DNA of 64,000 nucleotides from Eubacterium sp. MSJ-21 (GCF_018918185.1 NZ_JAHLPZ010000001.1:310001-374000), one strand, 5' to 3'. Shown: positions 47,381 through 58,001, numbered from the stretch's first letter. The notes: generated from the letters alone by a model not told the origin. Translations and numbers: made by a program.

Positions 47381-47878
47381 ATGAAACTAAAATGCACAAA
47401 TGTCTTGGTTACAATCGCGATGATCTGCAGTGTGCTGGCTATGATTATGAACTGGATTATTTACTTTGGACCGCAGGACAAATATGTTCAATCTTTTGGC
47501 GTGGATGTAAACACCGAACGAATCTTTGATATCCGCAGTATTATATGTCCTATCCTGACTGTGGGACTGTATATTCTTGCATGCACCATCACACGGAAAT
47601 CGCAGAAGAAAAGAACCGGATTGGCGATTTCAGTCATTGTTCTTGTGAGCCATATTATTTTAAATGTATTAAATGTTGTATGTGTGGTTGCAGTAAACCG
47701 GAAATATGCCTTTTTTTATGGGGCGTCAGTGCTGGCGAAAGCTTCGATTCTGAATAATATGAGGAATTTTATGGAAAAACCATTTCATATATTGGCTATG
47801 ATATTTCTGGCAATCACGATTGGAACGTTGTGCGGAAAGGATAATAACGTGCAGCCTCAATCTGGACAATCATTATAA
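47381..47878 (+). CDS. Small four-helix membrane protein
   Basis: 165 residues with four hydrophobic segments (about 8-28, 55-72, 83-105 and 135-150) and a polar tail. No family is recognised. A GGGGGAAG ribosome site precedes it. Palindrome TTACAATAATTGTAA in its promoter suggests specific regulation. Confidence 0.7.
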   Translation: MKLKCTNVLVTIAMICSVLAMIMNWIIYFGPQDKYVQSFGVDVNTERIFDIRSIICPILTVGLYILACTITRKSQKKRTGLAISVIVLVSHIILNVLNVVCVVAVNRKYAFFYGASVLAKASILNNMRNFMEKPFHILAMIFLAITIGTLCGKDNNVQPQSGQSL

Positions 47879-47902
47879 AACTGAAAAAGGAGTTTATACA
47901 GT

Positions 47903-48796
47903 ATGAAAATCGGAAGTCATGTTGGAATGAGCGGCAAAGAGATGATGCTTGGCTCGGTGAAGGAAGCGCTCTCTTATGGCGCAAATACATTTATGTTATA
48001 TACAGGAGCGCCGCAGAATACGCGCAGAAAGGACGTGTCAGAGCTGCGCGTGGAAGAAGCGTGGGAACTGATGCGGGCAAATGATATCACAGAGTTTGTG
48101 GTACATGCGCCGTATATCATCAACCTGGCAAATACGGTGAAGCCGGAGATCTACCAGCTGGCGGTTGATTTCTTAAAGACAGAGATCGAGCGGACCGCGG
48201 CAATGGGAAGCAAGACGCTTGTCCTGCATCCGGGTTCCCATGTGAATGCCGGTGCCGATGCAGGCATCGATAGCATTATTAAAGGGTTAAATGAAGTGCT
48301 TACCCAAGATACGCCAGTGTATATCGCGCTTGAGACAATGGCAGGAAAGGGCAGCGAGATTGGCAGAAGCTTCGAGGAGCTGGCGCGTATCTATGATGGT
48401 GTCATTTACAATGACAAGCTGCGTGTCTGCTTTGATACGTGTCACACGAACGATGCCGGATATGATGTGGCAAATGATTTCGACAGCGTGATCGAAGAAT
48501 TCGACAAGATCATCGGCAAGGACCAGATTGCGGTATTCCATATCAATGACAGCAAGAATCCACGCGGAGCGGCGAAGGATCGCCATGAGAATATCGGACT
48601 TGGTTCGATTGGGTTTGATGCGTTATACAAGATCGTATGGCATAAGGATTTCTTGGACGTACCGAAGATTCTGGAAACACCATATGTGAAATCACTTGCA
48701 GATGCGAAGAAAGCCTTTCCACCATACAAGGAAGAGATTGACATGCTCCGGAGTGGCGCGTATGATGCGGCAAGAATTACAAAGCTTGCGGAGTAA
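47903..48796 (+). CDS. nfo: Endonuclease IV
   Basis: 297 residues, with AAGGAG upstream. This AP endonuclease cleaves 5' to abasic sites in base excision repair. Family metal-binding motifs are visible: IGSHVGMSG at the start, [55 protein letters not shown] and [12 protein letters not shown]. The TIM-barrel length is normal. Confidence 0.95.
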   Translation: MKIGSHVGMSGKEMMLGSVKEALSYGANTFMLYTGAPQNTRRKDVSELRVEEAWELMRANDITEFVVHAPYIINLANTVKPEIYQLAVDFLKTEIERTAAMGSKTLVLHPGSHVNAGADAGIDSIIKGLNEVLTQDTPVYIALETMAGKGSEIGRSFEELARIYDGVIYNDKLRVCFDTCHTNDAGYDVANDFDSVIEEFDKIIGKDQIAVFHINDSKNPRGAAKDRHENIGLGSIGFDALYKIVWHKDFLDVPKILETPYVKSLADAKKAFPPYKEEIDMLRSGAYDAARITKLAE

Positions 48797-48882
48797 GTCG
48801 TCCGAAGAAACTTAGACATATTGCGAACACACACATGGAGCCGTCAGGCGACATGAAAAACAAAGAATTGAGAGTAGGAAAT

Positions 48883-49848
48883 ATGGCAGTCAGAGATGAA
48901 ATCATAAAGACACTGGAAGAAAACAGAGGCACCTATCTGTCTGGCGAGCAGCTTGCGAAGAAACTATCTGTCAGCCGGGCAGCAGTCTGGAAGGCCATCC
49001 GCAAATTGCAGGAGGATGGATTTGCAATCGAGGGCGTGAACAACAAAGGCTACAAGCTGGCAGAGGATACGGATGTGTTGTCCGTACAGGGAACGGCGAA
49101 ATATCTGGACGCCAAATGTCCGGTGCGGTTGGAAGTGTTCCGTTGTATCAATTCCACGAACCTTGCACTCCGTGAGCGGACGCAGGAGGAAGAAGGCCTG
49201 GTGCTTGCTGCGATGGAGCAGACGAACGGACTCGGAAGACTGGGGCGGTCGTTTATGTCGCCGGCAAATACAGGAATCTATTTCAGTATCCTGTTGAAGC
49301 CGCAGATCGCGAATCAGGAAGTGACGCTGCTCACGACAATCGCCGCCGTGGCAGTCTGCGAAGCAATCGAGAAATACACGGACAAGAAACCACAGATCAA
49401 ATGGGTCAACGATATCTTCATCGATTCGCACAAGGTATGTGGCATCCTGACACAGGCAGCATTTCAGATGGAGAACTTAGACCCGGAATACGTGATCGTT
49501 GGAATCGGAATCAATCTGTATATGCCGACGGAAGGATTCGGTAAGGAACTGGAAAATATTGCCGGTTCTGTCCTGCAGGAGCAAAGCGGTGACATCAAGA
49601 ATAAGATTCTGGCAGAGACACTGAACCGCTATTTCTATTACTACAAAAACTTTGTGAAGAAAGAATTCATCGCGGAATACAAGAAGCGCAGCCTGGTTCT
49701 TGGAAAAGGTATCCGTGTTGTGACAAAGGATGGTGAGCGCAAGGCAACCGCACTTGATATCGACGACATGTGCCATCTCCTTGTCGAGTACGAGGATGGC
49801 ACCCGCGAAAATCTCTCAACCGGTGAAATCAGTATCCGGCTGCAATGA
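48883..49848 (+). CDS. birA: Bifunctional biotin ligase/repressor
   Basis: 321 residues from the ATG at 48883. Upstream in-frame ATGs at 48835 and 48853 add only a non-conserved extension. N-terminal winged HTH (LSGEQLAKKLSVSRAAVWKAIRKLQ, about 15-50), a catalytic domain with NSTN, EQTNGLGRLGRSFMSP, the KWVNDIF lysine motif and GIGIN, and a C-terminal SH3-like domain. It attaches biotin to carboxylases and represses biotin genes. No biotin genes are adjacent. Confidence 0.93.
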   Translation: MAVRDEIIKTLEENRGTYLSGEQLAKKLSVSRAAVWKAIRKLQEDGFAIEGVNNKGYKLAEDTDVLSVQGTAKYLDAKCPVRLEVFRCINSTNLALRERTQEEEGLVLAAMEQTNGLGRLGRSFMSPANTGIYFSILLKPQIANQEVTLLTTIAAVAVCEAIEKYTDKKPQIKWVNDIFIDSHKVCGILTQAAFQMENLDPEYVIVGIGINLYMPTEGFGKELENIAGSVLQEQSGDIKNKILAETLNRYFYYYKNFVKKEFIAEYKKRSLVLGKGIRVVTKDGERKATALDIDDMCHLLVEYEDGTRENLSTGEISIRLQ

Positions 49849-49930
49849 TACGTGATAACCAAGGAAAAATTGGATATAATATGTGTGTATGATTCATTGT
49901 TACAATTAAATAATTACAAATGAAACAATA

Positions 49931-50190
49931 TGTAGATTCGAGTTGCACAGAATACTTATTATTAAGCAGACCATTGGAACACGCTGGTACTTAATGAGCA
50001 GGGCAATAAGAAATAAATAATTGATGTATGATATTCCTGCGAATTTAGTACCACTGCGTGTGGAAGTGAGCGAGGAGACATCCATGGAACGTAGTTCCAT
50101 TTAGGATGGATGGCGACGACTTATCACAGAACGTAGTGATGTGATGTTTCCCGTGCGCGTCTGCGAAGAAAAAGTATTCTGTACAACTCG
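49931..50190 (+). ncRNA. Structured RNA-like element, copy 1 (upstream of hydroxyacid dehydrogenase)
   Basis: Nested stems close the element: CGAGTTG (49939-49945)/CAACTCG (50184-50190), CAGAATACTT (49948-49957)/AAGTATTCTG (50172-50181), GCAGAC (49966-49971)/GTCTGC (50159-50164), ACACGC (49979-49984)/GCGTGT (50056-50061) and GGTACTTAA/TTTAGTACC. Two further hairpins carry GAACGTAG loops (50087, 50129). A TATAAT box lies at 49875-49880. Copy 2 at 58 kb keeps the unpaired words AGCAGACCATTGGA, GGAAGTGAGCGAG and GCGCGTCTGCG but changes stem bases in a compensatory way. The ATG of the next gene is 60 bases downstream. I do not recognise a known RNA class. Confidence 0.65.
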
Positions 50191-50250
50191 GTCAGTATAG
50201 TAGAATTCGTAACTATTTGACTTGTAGAACGACGAAAGGAGACACATATT

Positions 50251-51240
50251 ATGAAGATACTATTTTATGACGCCGCAACCTACGACGTGGAATCCTTCGA
50301 AAAAGAACTCGCCCATTTCCCGGACATCGAGATCATTTACCACGAAGTTGATATCTCTCCGAAAACCGTATCTCTTGCACAGGGCTGCGATGCAATCTGC
50401 GCATTTGTAAACTCGGATTTAAGTGCGCCCGTACTGGAGAAGCTTGCAGCAATAAACATCAAACTGGTGCTGCTTCGCTGTGCCGGGTTTAATAATATAG
50501 ATTTGGAAAAGGCAAATGAACTTGGCATTACGGTGCTTCGTGTGCCGGGCTATTCTCCGGAAGCCGTTGCGGAGCTTGCGATTACACTGGCACTTGCGGT
50601 CAACCGCCATGTGCACAAAAGCTACATCAAGGTGCGGGAGAATAATTTCAGCTTAGTTGGACTAACCGGAGTGAATTTCCATGGGAAGACCGCGGGCATC
50701 ATCGGGACCGGAAAGATCGGTGCTGCAATGTGCCGGATCTGCCGTGGATTTGGTATGCGCGTAATTGCGTATGATATGTACCCGAATAAAGAGCTGGAAT
50801 TCGTGGAATACATGTCACTTGCAGACATGCTGAAGCAGAGTGACTTGATTTCCCTGCATTGCCCGCTCACAGACGAGACTTATCACATGATCAACAAGGA
50901 TACGATTGTACAGATGAAGGATGATGTGATCTTAGTCAATACATCCCGCGGTGCGCTGGTCGATTCAGAGGAACTGATACAGGGTATCCGGCAGGGCAAA
51001 TTCTTCGGCGTCGGTCTGGATGTCTACGAGGAAGAGGGAGACAATGTATTTGAGAACCGGGAGGACGAGCTGTTACAGCATTCTATCACAGCCAGATTGC
51101 TTTCATTCCCCAATGTTATCATTACGTCCCATCAGGGTTTTCTGACGCGGGAAGCACTTGCGGCAATCAGCCGGACAACCTTACAGAATGCGGTTGATTA
51201 TGAAAATAGAACCATCCATGAAGCCAATCAGGTAAAATAG
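50251..51240 (+). CDS. D-2-hydroxyacid dehydrogenase (D-lactate dehydrogenase-like)
   Basis: 329 residues with AAAGGAG upstream. The NAD-binding GTGKIGAAM motif (about 151-159) and the family motifs LRCAGFNNID, LHCPLTDETYHMI, NTSRGALVDSEEL and a C-terminal SHQGFLTREAL with the catalytic His are present. Length and sequence fit fermentative D-lactate dehydrogenases of the LdhA type, but other 2-oxoacids are possible. The leader contains the large structured element. Confidence 0.9.
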   Translation: MKILFYDAATYDVESFEKELAHFPDIEIIYHEVDISPKTVSLAQGCDAICAFVNSDLSAPVLEKLAAINIKLVLLRCAGFNNIDLEKANELGITVLRVPGYSPEAVAELAITLALAVNRHVHKSYIKVRENNFSLVGLTGVNFHGKTAGIIGTGKIGAAMCRICRGFGMRVIAYDMYPNKELEFVEYMSLADMLKQSDLISLHCPLTDETYHMINKDTIVQMKDDVILVNTSRGALVDSEELIQGIRQGKFFGVGLDVYEEEGDNVFENREDELLQHSITARLLSFPNVIITSHQGFLTREALAAISRTTLQNAVDYENRTIHEANQVK

Positions 51241-51270
51241 ACTGGACAAAATTATAACAATCATAAGTAC

Positions 51271-51309
51271 GGGCAGATGTATGTATCACACATATATCTG
51301 CCCATTTTT
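51271..51309 (+). terminator. Terminator after the hydroxyacid dehydrogenase gene
   Basis: GGGCAGAT (51271-51278)/ATCTGCCC (51296-51303) stem with extra internal pairing, followed by TTTTT. Confidence 0.8.
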
Positions 51310-51491
51310 GCTGTTTTTATCAAATAGATGTGGATTTAAAAATGAATCTATGATAAAATGGCTCTTATCTGCTGTTTATAGGACAACAAAATGAAATCAG
51401 ACAGCAAATAACGGACAAGATGCATGATACAGAATTCTTTATAAGAGGGTATGTGTTGTGAATCGAGAACGAAAAAAGAGAGGGAAAAAGG

Positions 51492-52889
51492 ATGGAAGAA
51501 AAGAAGCGACACTCATTTGGTGGATCAATCGGATTCGTACTTGCGGCGGCAGGTAGTGCGGTTGGTCTTGGAAATATCTGGCGGTTTCCGTATCTGGCAG
51601 CCAAGGATGGAGGCGGATTATTCTTAGTCGTCTATATCATTCTGGCATTGACATTTGGCTACACGCTGCTGACTACGGAGATTGCGATCGGTCGAAAGAC
51701 GAAACAGAGCCCGCTCACGGCATATACGAAGCTTCATGATAAATGGGGATTCTTAGGTGCTATTGCGAGTATTATACCGGTTATCATCATGCCGTATTAC
51801 TGTACAATCGGTGGCTGGGTAGTAAAATATTTCTTCGTATTTTTGACAGGGCATGGAGCCGACGCTGCACAGGATGGATTCTTTACCGGATTCATCACGT
51901 CACAGTGGGAACCGATTATTACATTTGTGATCTTCCTTGCGGTATCTGCATTTATCGTATTCCGTGGTGTCAATAAAGGAATTGAGTCTACATCGAAGAT
52001 TATCATGCCAATCCTGCTTGTCATGATTTTTGGAATTGCAATATTCTCATTAACGTTGAAAAATACAAATGATGCAGGTGAAGTAGTAACCGGTCTGCAG
52101 GGATTCAAGGTGTATATTGTTCCGAATCTCGAGGGACTGACAATCGGAAAGTTATTTACGGTTTTGATCGATGCACTCGGTCAGTTGTTCTTCAGCTTGT
52201 CTGTGGCAATGGGTATCATGATTACATATGGTTCGTATGTGAAGGATGATGCAAACCTTGGAAAATCAATTAATCAGATTGAGATTTTTGATACGGTTGT
52301 TGCATTTCTTGCAGGTGCAATGATCATTCCGGCTGTGTATGCATTTATGGGAACAGAGGGTATGTCATCCGGACCAAGTCTGATGTTTGTATCTTTGCCA
52401 AAGGTATTTGCTGCAATGGGTGTTGCCGGAAATATAATCGGTACAATCTTTTTTGCAATGGTATTGTTCGCTGCAATTACAAGTGCGGTATCCGTCATGG
52501 AGGCAGTTGTATCATGTATTATGGATGCATTCCATACAAGCAGAACAAAGGCCGGCACAATCGAGGGAATCTTCGCACTGATCGTTGGTATCATTGTCTG
52601 CCTCGGATACAATAAGCTGTACTTCGAGTTCAAGCTTCCGAATGGTTCAACGGCGCAGATCCTAGATATCATGGATTACATCAGTAACAATCTGCTGATG
52701 CCGATCGTAGCACTTGCAACCTGTATTCTCGTTGGATGGGTCATCAAACCGAAGACTGTGATCGAAGAAGTAGAAAAGAGCGGTTGTAAGATGGGAAGAA
52801 AGCGGCTTTACACTGCTATGGTAAAGGTCATCGCTCCAATCTTCCTGATCCTGCTTTTGCTGCAGACACTTGGAATCATGAAACTGTAA
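51492..52889 (+). CDS. Neurotransmitter:sodium symporter (NSS/SNF) family transporter
   Basis: 465 residues and about 11-12 membrane helices. The diagnostic first helix reads FVLAAAGSAVGLGNIWRFPYLAAKDGGG, the unwound sodium- and substrate-binding segment of LeuT-type symporters. Bacterial members import amino acids such as tyrosine, tryptophan or alanine with Na+. A short GGAAAAAGG site precedes the ATG. Confidence 0.92.
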   Translation: MEEKKRHSFGGSIGFVLAAAGSAVGLGNIWRFPYLAAKDGGGLFLVVYIILALTFGYTLLTTEIAIGRKTKQSPLTAYTKLHDKWGFLGAIASIIPVIIMPYYCTIGGWVVKYFFVFLTGHGADAAQDGFFTGFITSQWEPIITFVIFLAVSAFIVFRGVNKGIESTSKIIMPILLVMIFGIAIFSLTLKNTNDAGEVVTGLQGFKVYIVPNLEGLTIGKLFTVLIDALGQLFFSLSVAMGIMITYGSYVKDDANLGKSINQIEIFDTVVAFLAGAMIIPAVYAFMGTEGMSSGPSLMFVSLPKVFAAMGVAGNIIGTIFFAMVLFAAITSAVSVMEAVVSCIMDAFHTSRTKAGTIEGIFALIVGIIVCLGYNKLYFEFKLPNGSTAQILDIMDYISNNLLMPIVALATCILVGWVIKPKTVIEEVEKSGCKMGRKRLYTAMVKVIAPIFLILLLLQTLGIMKL

Positions 52890-52898
52890 ACATATAGA

Positions 52899-52928
52899 AA
52901 AAGGAACCCGGTTTGGGTTCCTTTTTTT
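52899..52928. terminator. Terminator between symporter and PHP genes
   Basis: AAGGAACCC/GGGTTCCTT stem followed by a T run, with an A run on the other side, so it can serve both converging genes. Confidence 0.85.
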
Positions 52929-52940
52929 CGCGGAGAAAAC

Positions 52941-53777
52941 TTATAAAGTCTTAATTGTATCAAGCAGACTCATTGGAATATTCATATTTCCCCGTCCGAT
53001 TCCCATCTGTATATTCGGCTTTACAACCCCATGGAAATCCGAACCACCGGAGATTGCCAGTCCGTATTTGGCAGCCAGCGAGCGGAGCTTCTCACTTTCA
53101 AAGCGGTTGTTCGAAGAGTGGAATGCCTCAAGCCCTTTTAAACCAAGGGACTTCAGATATGCTAACAGCTCATCAATCTGTGCATAACCAAGATGATAGA
53201 GAAGTGGATGTGCCAGAAATGCCGCTTTGCCATAAGTCGTTAAGATACGCATAGCAGTCTCACAGGTAACCTGTGGCTTCGGCAGGTAATATTTACAGCC
53301 GATGCCGATGTATTTGCGGAACGCGGTATCCTTGTCTTTGCAGACACCTTCCTCGACGAGAACTCTTGCAAAATGTGCCCGTGTGATGACGCTGTCCGGG
53401 TTGCCGTGAAGCAGCTTCTCCATCGTGACAGGGAGACCATCTGCCTGCATCATAGCCACCATTTTCTCATTTCTTCCCTCACGTGCTTCCTTTAATACGG
53501 CAAGCTCTTTTTGAAGCTCCGGGTTTTCATAGTCCATATAGAAGCCGAGAATATGAATCTCACGGTTGTTGTAGTAGCAGGACAGCTCGATGCCCGGCAC
53601 TACCTCCAAAGGCTTGTCCTTTGTATAGTCTAAGATTTCTGCCACGCCATCGACCGTGTCGTGATCGGTCAGGGCAATCGCGGAAAGTCCCATCCGCATT
53701 GCTTCGTCGGCAACCTCTGTCGGTGTCAGAGAACCGTCGGACGCATTGGAATGTACATGTAAATCGATTCGTTCCAT
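52941..53777 (-). CDS. PHP-domain phosphoesterase (RNase AM/TrpH-like)
   Basis: 278 residues on the minus strand, with AGGAGG upstream. The PHP metal motifs are DLHVHSNASDGS at the N-terminus, ALTDHDTVDG, PGIELSC, HILGFYMD, AHFARVL and a C-terminal GGSDFHG. Related enzymes hydrolyse 3',5'-nucleoside bisphosphates or trim RNA 5' ends. It converges with the NSS symporter gene. Confidence 0.9.
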   Translation of the reverse strand: MERIDLHVHSNASDGSLTPTEVADEAMRMGLSAIALTDHDTVDGVAEILDYTKDKPLEVVPGIELSCYYNNREIHILGFYMDYENPELQKELAVLKEAREGRNEKMVAMMQADGLPVTMEKLLHGNPDSVITRAHFARVLVEEGVCKDKDTAFRKYIGIGCKYYLPKPQVTCETAMRILTTYGKAAFLAHPLLYHLGYAQIDELLAYLKSLGLKGLEAFHSSNNRFESEKLRSLAAKYGLAISGGSDFHGVVKPNIQMGIGRGNMNIPMSLLDTIKTL

Positions 53778-53878
53778 ATTACCAACCTCCTTGTGATCGT
53801 GTTTGATGTATTATTTCATATCACAGCTTGTACCATCTGTTTTGTTTAGGTGATGCAAAACTATATCGGATAAGCGGA

Positions 53879-54736
53879 TTATTTATTCTTCAGGATATTC
53901 AGCAGCTCATCCGGTGAGAATGTATATTTCGTGTGACAGAAGTCGCACACAACTTCAATTGGCTTGTTGTCGGCAATCATAGCGCCAAGCTCTTTTCTGC
54001 CAAGGCTGATAACTGCCTGCTCGACACGCTCCTTGCTGCAATCACAGACATACGCACATGGCATGGAATCGGTCAGCTCGACATCATAGCCTTCAAACAA
54101 TTTCCGTACGATAGCTTCCACAGACATGCCCTGCTTGAGAAGTGCAGTGAAAGAAAATCCTTTCAGACGTTTCTCCAGCTCGTCAATCAATGCGTCCTCT
54201 GCAAATGGCATCAGCTGGATGATAAAACCACCGGCATTTGCCACGGATGTATCATCGTTGAATAACACGCCCAGAGCTACAGAGCTTGGAATCTGGTCAC
54301 TTGTTGCAAAATAGTAGGTCAGATCCTCTGCAATCTCGCCGCTTACCAGATGGGTGTCGCCGACATACGGCTCCTTCAGTCCGATATCTTTGATGACGCT
54401 TAAGACACCGAGATCCACAGCCTTTGCGACATCGTTTGCCGGAAGCATAACCTCCGGTTCGCTGACATATCCCTTGACATGTCCGTTTGCATCGGCAGTG
54501 ACAAGCATACCGGAGATCGGCCCCTGGCACTGGATACGGAGTGTTAATTTGTCGGTATCATTTTTACACATGGCGCCCATCAGCACGCCTCCGGTCAACA
54601 GTCTGCCGAGTGCGTTTGTAACAACCGGGCTTGTGTGATGTGTAATTCTTGCTTTTTCTACGGTATCAGTAGAGTTGCAGGCGAAGAAACGAACCTGCTT
54701 GTTCGCTGCCATGCCACGAATCATTGTATCTGCCAT
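53879..54736 (-). CDS. hslO: Redox-regulated chaperone Hsp33
   Basis: 285 residues on the minus strand. The family hallmarks are RGMAANKQVRFFACNST, SPVVTNALGRLLTGGVLMG, and the C-terminal zinc centre with CDC (CDCSKERV, about 233-235) and CDFC (about 264-267), whose four cysteines release zinc on oxidation. It protects unfolded proteins under oxidative stress, which suits an anaerobe exposed to oxygen. Confidence 0.95.
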   Translation of the reverse strand: MADTMIRGMAANKQVRFFACNSTDTVEKARITHHTSPVVTNALGRLLTGGVLMGAMCKNDTDKLTLRIQCQGPISGMLVTADANGHVKGYVSEPEVMLPANDVAKAVDLGVLSVIKDIGLKEPYVGDTHLVSGEIAEDLTYYFATSDQIPSSVALGVLFNDDTSVANAGGFIIQLMPFAEDALIDELEKRLKGFSFTALLKQGMSVEAIVRKLFEGYDVELTDSMPCAYVCDCSKERVEQAVISLGRKELGAMIADNKPIEVVCDFCHTKYTFSPDELLNILKNK

Positions 54737-54824
54737 AAATGTATCCTCCTAAAAATGAGTGTTTGGATTTTGTATATATACTTGCATGTGTTGTTATTTA
54801 TGATTGATGCAGTGGTATACAAAA

Positions 54825-55619
54825 TTACTGTATATATTGTTTCTTTGAATTCTTATTTCGTGTTTCTTTCGCGATGATATAAATACGTTCACATTCCTCG
54901 TCCGCCGGTTCATGTGTGAATGCATCATAGGCGGCCAGAAGGGTGAGACCGGAATTGGCTACCATCTGTTTCATCTGCTTTAGTGTGTACCCTTTTTGCA
55001 CATGTAATTCCTCATATTTGCGGAACAGGTTATCGTCGGAATCCGAAGGCTCCTTTACGAACAGGCTTAACGCAAGCTCGTTGATCGCTTCCTCTTCATC
55101 ATAATAATTATCCCAGATAAAGCTGATATCATCCCGATCCTCGGCGATCGTCGCTTCGGCTACAACATCCCGGTAATAATGCTCCGTATGGAAGTCGAAG
55201 ATGAAAAGACCGTCCGGATCAAGGTAGTTATTGACGAGCGAGAATACATGCGTAAGCTCTTCCGGTTCGGTAATATAATTGACGCTGTCGCAGAGACTTA
55301 CGATGGCTGCAACGGTTCCGTATAACTCAAACTCGCGCATGTCCTGACACAGGTAGAGCGATGAAGAATGATTTTGTTCCCGCTTTTCATTTGCAATATC
55401 CAGCATGGCAGGGGAGTTGTCGATACCGATCATGTCGTATCCGAAATCTGCCATACGCTCGGTTATATTTCCGGTTCCACAGCCAAGCTCTGCCAGAATG
55501 CCGCTTGCAATATCATATTCCACAAGCAGGCCGTGCAGATAGTCTGCCCATGCGTCATAGGGAATGTTGTCCATGAGCGCATCGTAGACAGCAGCAAAAT
55601 TTGAATATGCTTCAGCCAT
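54825..55619 (-). CDS. Class I SAM-dependent methyltransferase
   Basis: 264 residues on the minus strand. YDALMDNIPYDAWADYL at the start and the SAM loop ILAELGCGTGNITERMA (about 39-55), followed by GIDNSPAMLDIA, match a DUF4942-free, Methyltransf_25-type family common in Firmicutes. The substrate is unknown. An AAGGAGGTACC site lies upstream of its start. Confidence 0.85.
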   Translation of the reverse strand: MAEAYSNFAAVYDALMDNIPYDAWADYLHGLLVEYDIASGILAELGCGTGNITERMADFGYDMIGIDNSPAMLDIANEKREQNHSSSLYLCQDMREFELYGTVAAIVSLCDSVNYITEPEELTHVFSLVNNYLDPDGLFIFDFHTEHYYRDVVAEATIAEDRDDISFIWDNYYDEEEAINELALSLFVKEPSDSDDNLFRKYEELHVQKGYTLKQMKQMVANSGLTLLAAYDAFTHEPADEECERIYIIAKETRNKNSKKQYIQ

Positions 55620-55748
55620 AGGGTACCTCCTTATTTTTCGTAAACACTGACATTAAATTATAAAATAAAAGATAGTGAAAAACAAGGAAAAATCATATAT
55701 AATAAAATGCGCGATTGATAGCGCGTATGCGAGATTTGGAGGATTACA

Positions 55749-57866
55749 ATGAAAGATCAGATACAGACAATAAAATTAAAGAAGGAGAAGCGTGCATTTT
55801 CATATTGGCGCATCCCGTTTTTTGCGGGCATGGGCATCTATCTGGAGGTGCTGTTTCATCTGGCGATTTACCATAAACTTGAAAGCACGAGTATCTATCT
55901 GGTTTTGTTCGGTGCCACGTTGGGGCTTTTCTTAGCGGCACTCACTGTATGGCTGCCGCGCATCGGAAATGAGATCATTGCATATGTTGGTCTTACCGTG
56001 TTCTGCGTGTATGATATCGTGCAGCTCATCTATTTCCGGATATTTGGAACATTCTTAAGTCTGGTGTCTGTCGGCGGTGCCGGGAACGCGATGGATTTCA
56101 AGGTTGTGATGTTTGAGAAGATCCGTCAGAATGTTGGATGGATGTTACTGTTTTTACTTCCGGTGATCGCGCTTGTGTTGCTGCGTGTATTTCTGATAAA
56201 ATTTGACAAGCCGAAGATGAAAATGCGGCTTGTAAGTGTAGCAAGTGCGGTTTGTCTGTGTGCCATTTCCATCCTTCTTCTGAATGTGCAGGGACGTGCG
56301 ATGTATTCGCCGTATCAGTTGTTCCACAACCAGTATGTGCTGGAGCTTTCGATGAACAAGCTCGGCGTATGTGTGACGACCGTGCGGGATGCGCAGACGA
56401 TGATCACCGGGGGAAAGAAAGATGTGACATTCACTTTGGATGATTCAGATATAGACAATGTGGAAACACTATCGGATGTTGCATTGGAAAGTGGTGAAAC
56501 GAGTACAGATGCATCCTCCGTGGCAACCGATACGGATGTGGCACCTGTGTACGTGGAACAGGTTGATCCGGCAGTTGATTTTAAGAAGTTATATCAGGCA
56601 GCTGAGGATGAGCAGTTGAAGAATCTTTCCGCTTATTGTGTGCAGCAGACACCGACCATGCAGAACGAATATACGGGCATGTTTGAAGGGTATAATGTTG
56701 TCTGCATTACCGCGGAGAGCCTGTGCAAATACGGTATCTACGAGAACTGCACACCGACGCTTTATAAGATCATGAATGACGGCTTTGTATTTGAGAATTA
56801 CTATAATCCGATCTGGTATCACAGTACGATTGACGGAGAATTTGTAGACTGCCTGGGACAGTATCCGTGTTCCTCAGAGTGGAGCTTTTATAAGTCAGCA
56901 GATACATATCAGCCGTATGCACTTGGCAATGCATTGAATGAGAAAGGCTACACAAGTAAAGCATACCACGACTTTGATTTCTATTATTATAACCGGAGTG
57001 AGACACATGCGAATATGGGATATGATTTCAAGGCAATCGATTATGGTCTGGATATCCCAAGCTATGTGACATATTCCGATTATGATACGATCGAGGCAGT
57101 ATACAAGGAGTTCATTAACGAAGAACCGTTCCTGATGTATTTTATGACATTCAGCGGGCACCTTCCATATAATTACGATTACAATGCCATGTGCCTGAAG
57201 AACCGTGAGGAAGCAGAAAAATGCACAGAAGGAATGGACTTGCCGGAAGACGCGGTGGCGTATATCGCGGCACAGATGGAACTCGATAAAGCGCTAGAGG
57301 ATCTGATCGACAAGCTGGATGAAGCCGGAAAGCTGGAGAAGACCGTGTTCATCGTGACACCGGACCATTACCCATACGGACTGACAGACAGCGGCTACGA
57401 TGCGCTTGCAGGCAAAAATGTATCCGATGATGCATTTGAAAAACATCATTCCTGCCTTGGCATCTGGTCTGCATCCATGGAAGAACCGGTTCATGTCAAG
57501 AAGCTTTGTGCGAGCGTGGATGTTCTTCCAACCGTTCTGAATCTGCTTGGCGTGACATACGATTCCAGAATCCTCGCAGGACACGATATCTTATCCGATT
57601 CAGAAGAGCTGGTTATCTTTGCCGACCATAGCTTCAAGACAGACAAGATCGGCTATAACACGAAGACCGGAGAAGTGACCTACTACGTGGACGAAAAAAC
57701 AGTTTCACAATCTTACATCGACGATAAGATCAAGGAAGTCGAAACGAAACTTTACATGTCCGATGAGGTCATCAACACCGATTTCTACGGCTACGTGTAT
57801 GGCAGGAAATCAACAAATACCACAACAAGCACCACCACATCAACCGAACAGCAAAACAAAGAATAA
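55749..57866 (+). CDS. LtaS-like phosphoglycerol transferase/sulfatase
   Basis: 705 residues with TTGGAGG upstream. Five hydrophobic segments (about 18-175) precede an acidic linker and the extracellular sulfatase-fold domain (about 310-640). The metal and nucleophile motifs are visible: ITAESL (Glu), HSTIDGEF, with the Thr nucleophile, and TPDHYPYG (Asp-His). LtaS enzymes polymerise lipoteichoic acid from phosphatidylglycerol. A Thr/Ser-rich C-terminal tail ends the protein. Divergent from the minus-strand methyltransferase gene. Confidence 0.9.
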   Translation: MKDQIQTIKLKKEKRAFSYWRIPFFAGMGIYLEVLFHLAIYHKLESTSIYLVLFGATLGLFLAALTVWLPRIGNEIIAYVGLTVFCVYDIVQLIYFRIFGTFLSLVSVGGAGNAMDFKVVMFEKIRQNVGWMLLFLLPVIALVLLRVFLIKFDKPKMKMRLVSVASAVCLCAISILLLNVQGRAMYSPYQLFHNQYVLELSMNKLGVCVTTVRDAQTMITGGKKDVTFTLDDSDIDNVETLSDVALESGETSTDASSVATDTDVAPVYVEQVDPAVDFKKLYQAAEDEQLKNLSAYCVQQTPTMQNEYTGMFEGYNVVCITAESLCKYGIYENCTPTLYKIMNDGFVFENYYNPIWYHSTIDGEFVDCLGQYPCSSEWSFYKSADTYQPYALGNALNEKGYTSKAYHDFDFYYYNRSETHANMGYDFKAIDYGLDIPSYVTYSDYDTIEAVYKEFINEEPFLMYFMTFSGHLPYNYDYNAMCLKNREEAEKCTEGMDLPEDAVAYIAAQMELDKALEDLIDKLDEAGKLEKTVFIVTPDHYPYGLTDSGYDALAGKNVSDDAFEKHHSCLGIWSASMEEPVHVKKLCASVDVLPTVLNLLGVTYDSRILAGHDILSDSEELVIFADHSFKTDKIGYNTKTGEVTYYVDEKTVSQSYIDDKIKEVETKLYMSDEVINTDFYGYVYGRKSTNTTTSTTTSTEQQNKE

Positions 57867-58001
57867 CCCCGAAAAACATACGAAAAGGTAAAAAAAGATA
57901 AGATGTAGCGGAATTTTGTTGTGAAAAGCAACGAAGTATGCTAAAGTGGATTCGATTGTAAATTTTTAAATTGATTCGACCTTCGGGCATGAGGAACTAT
58001 A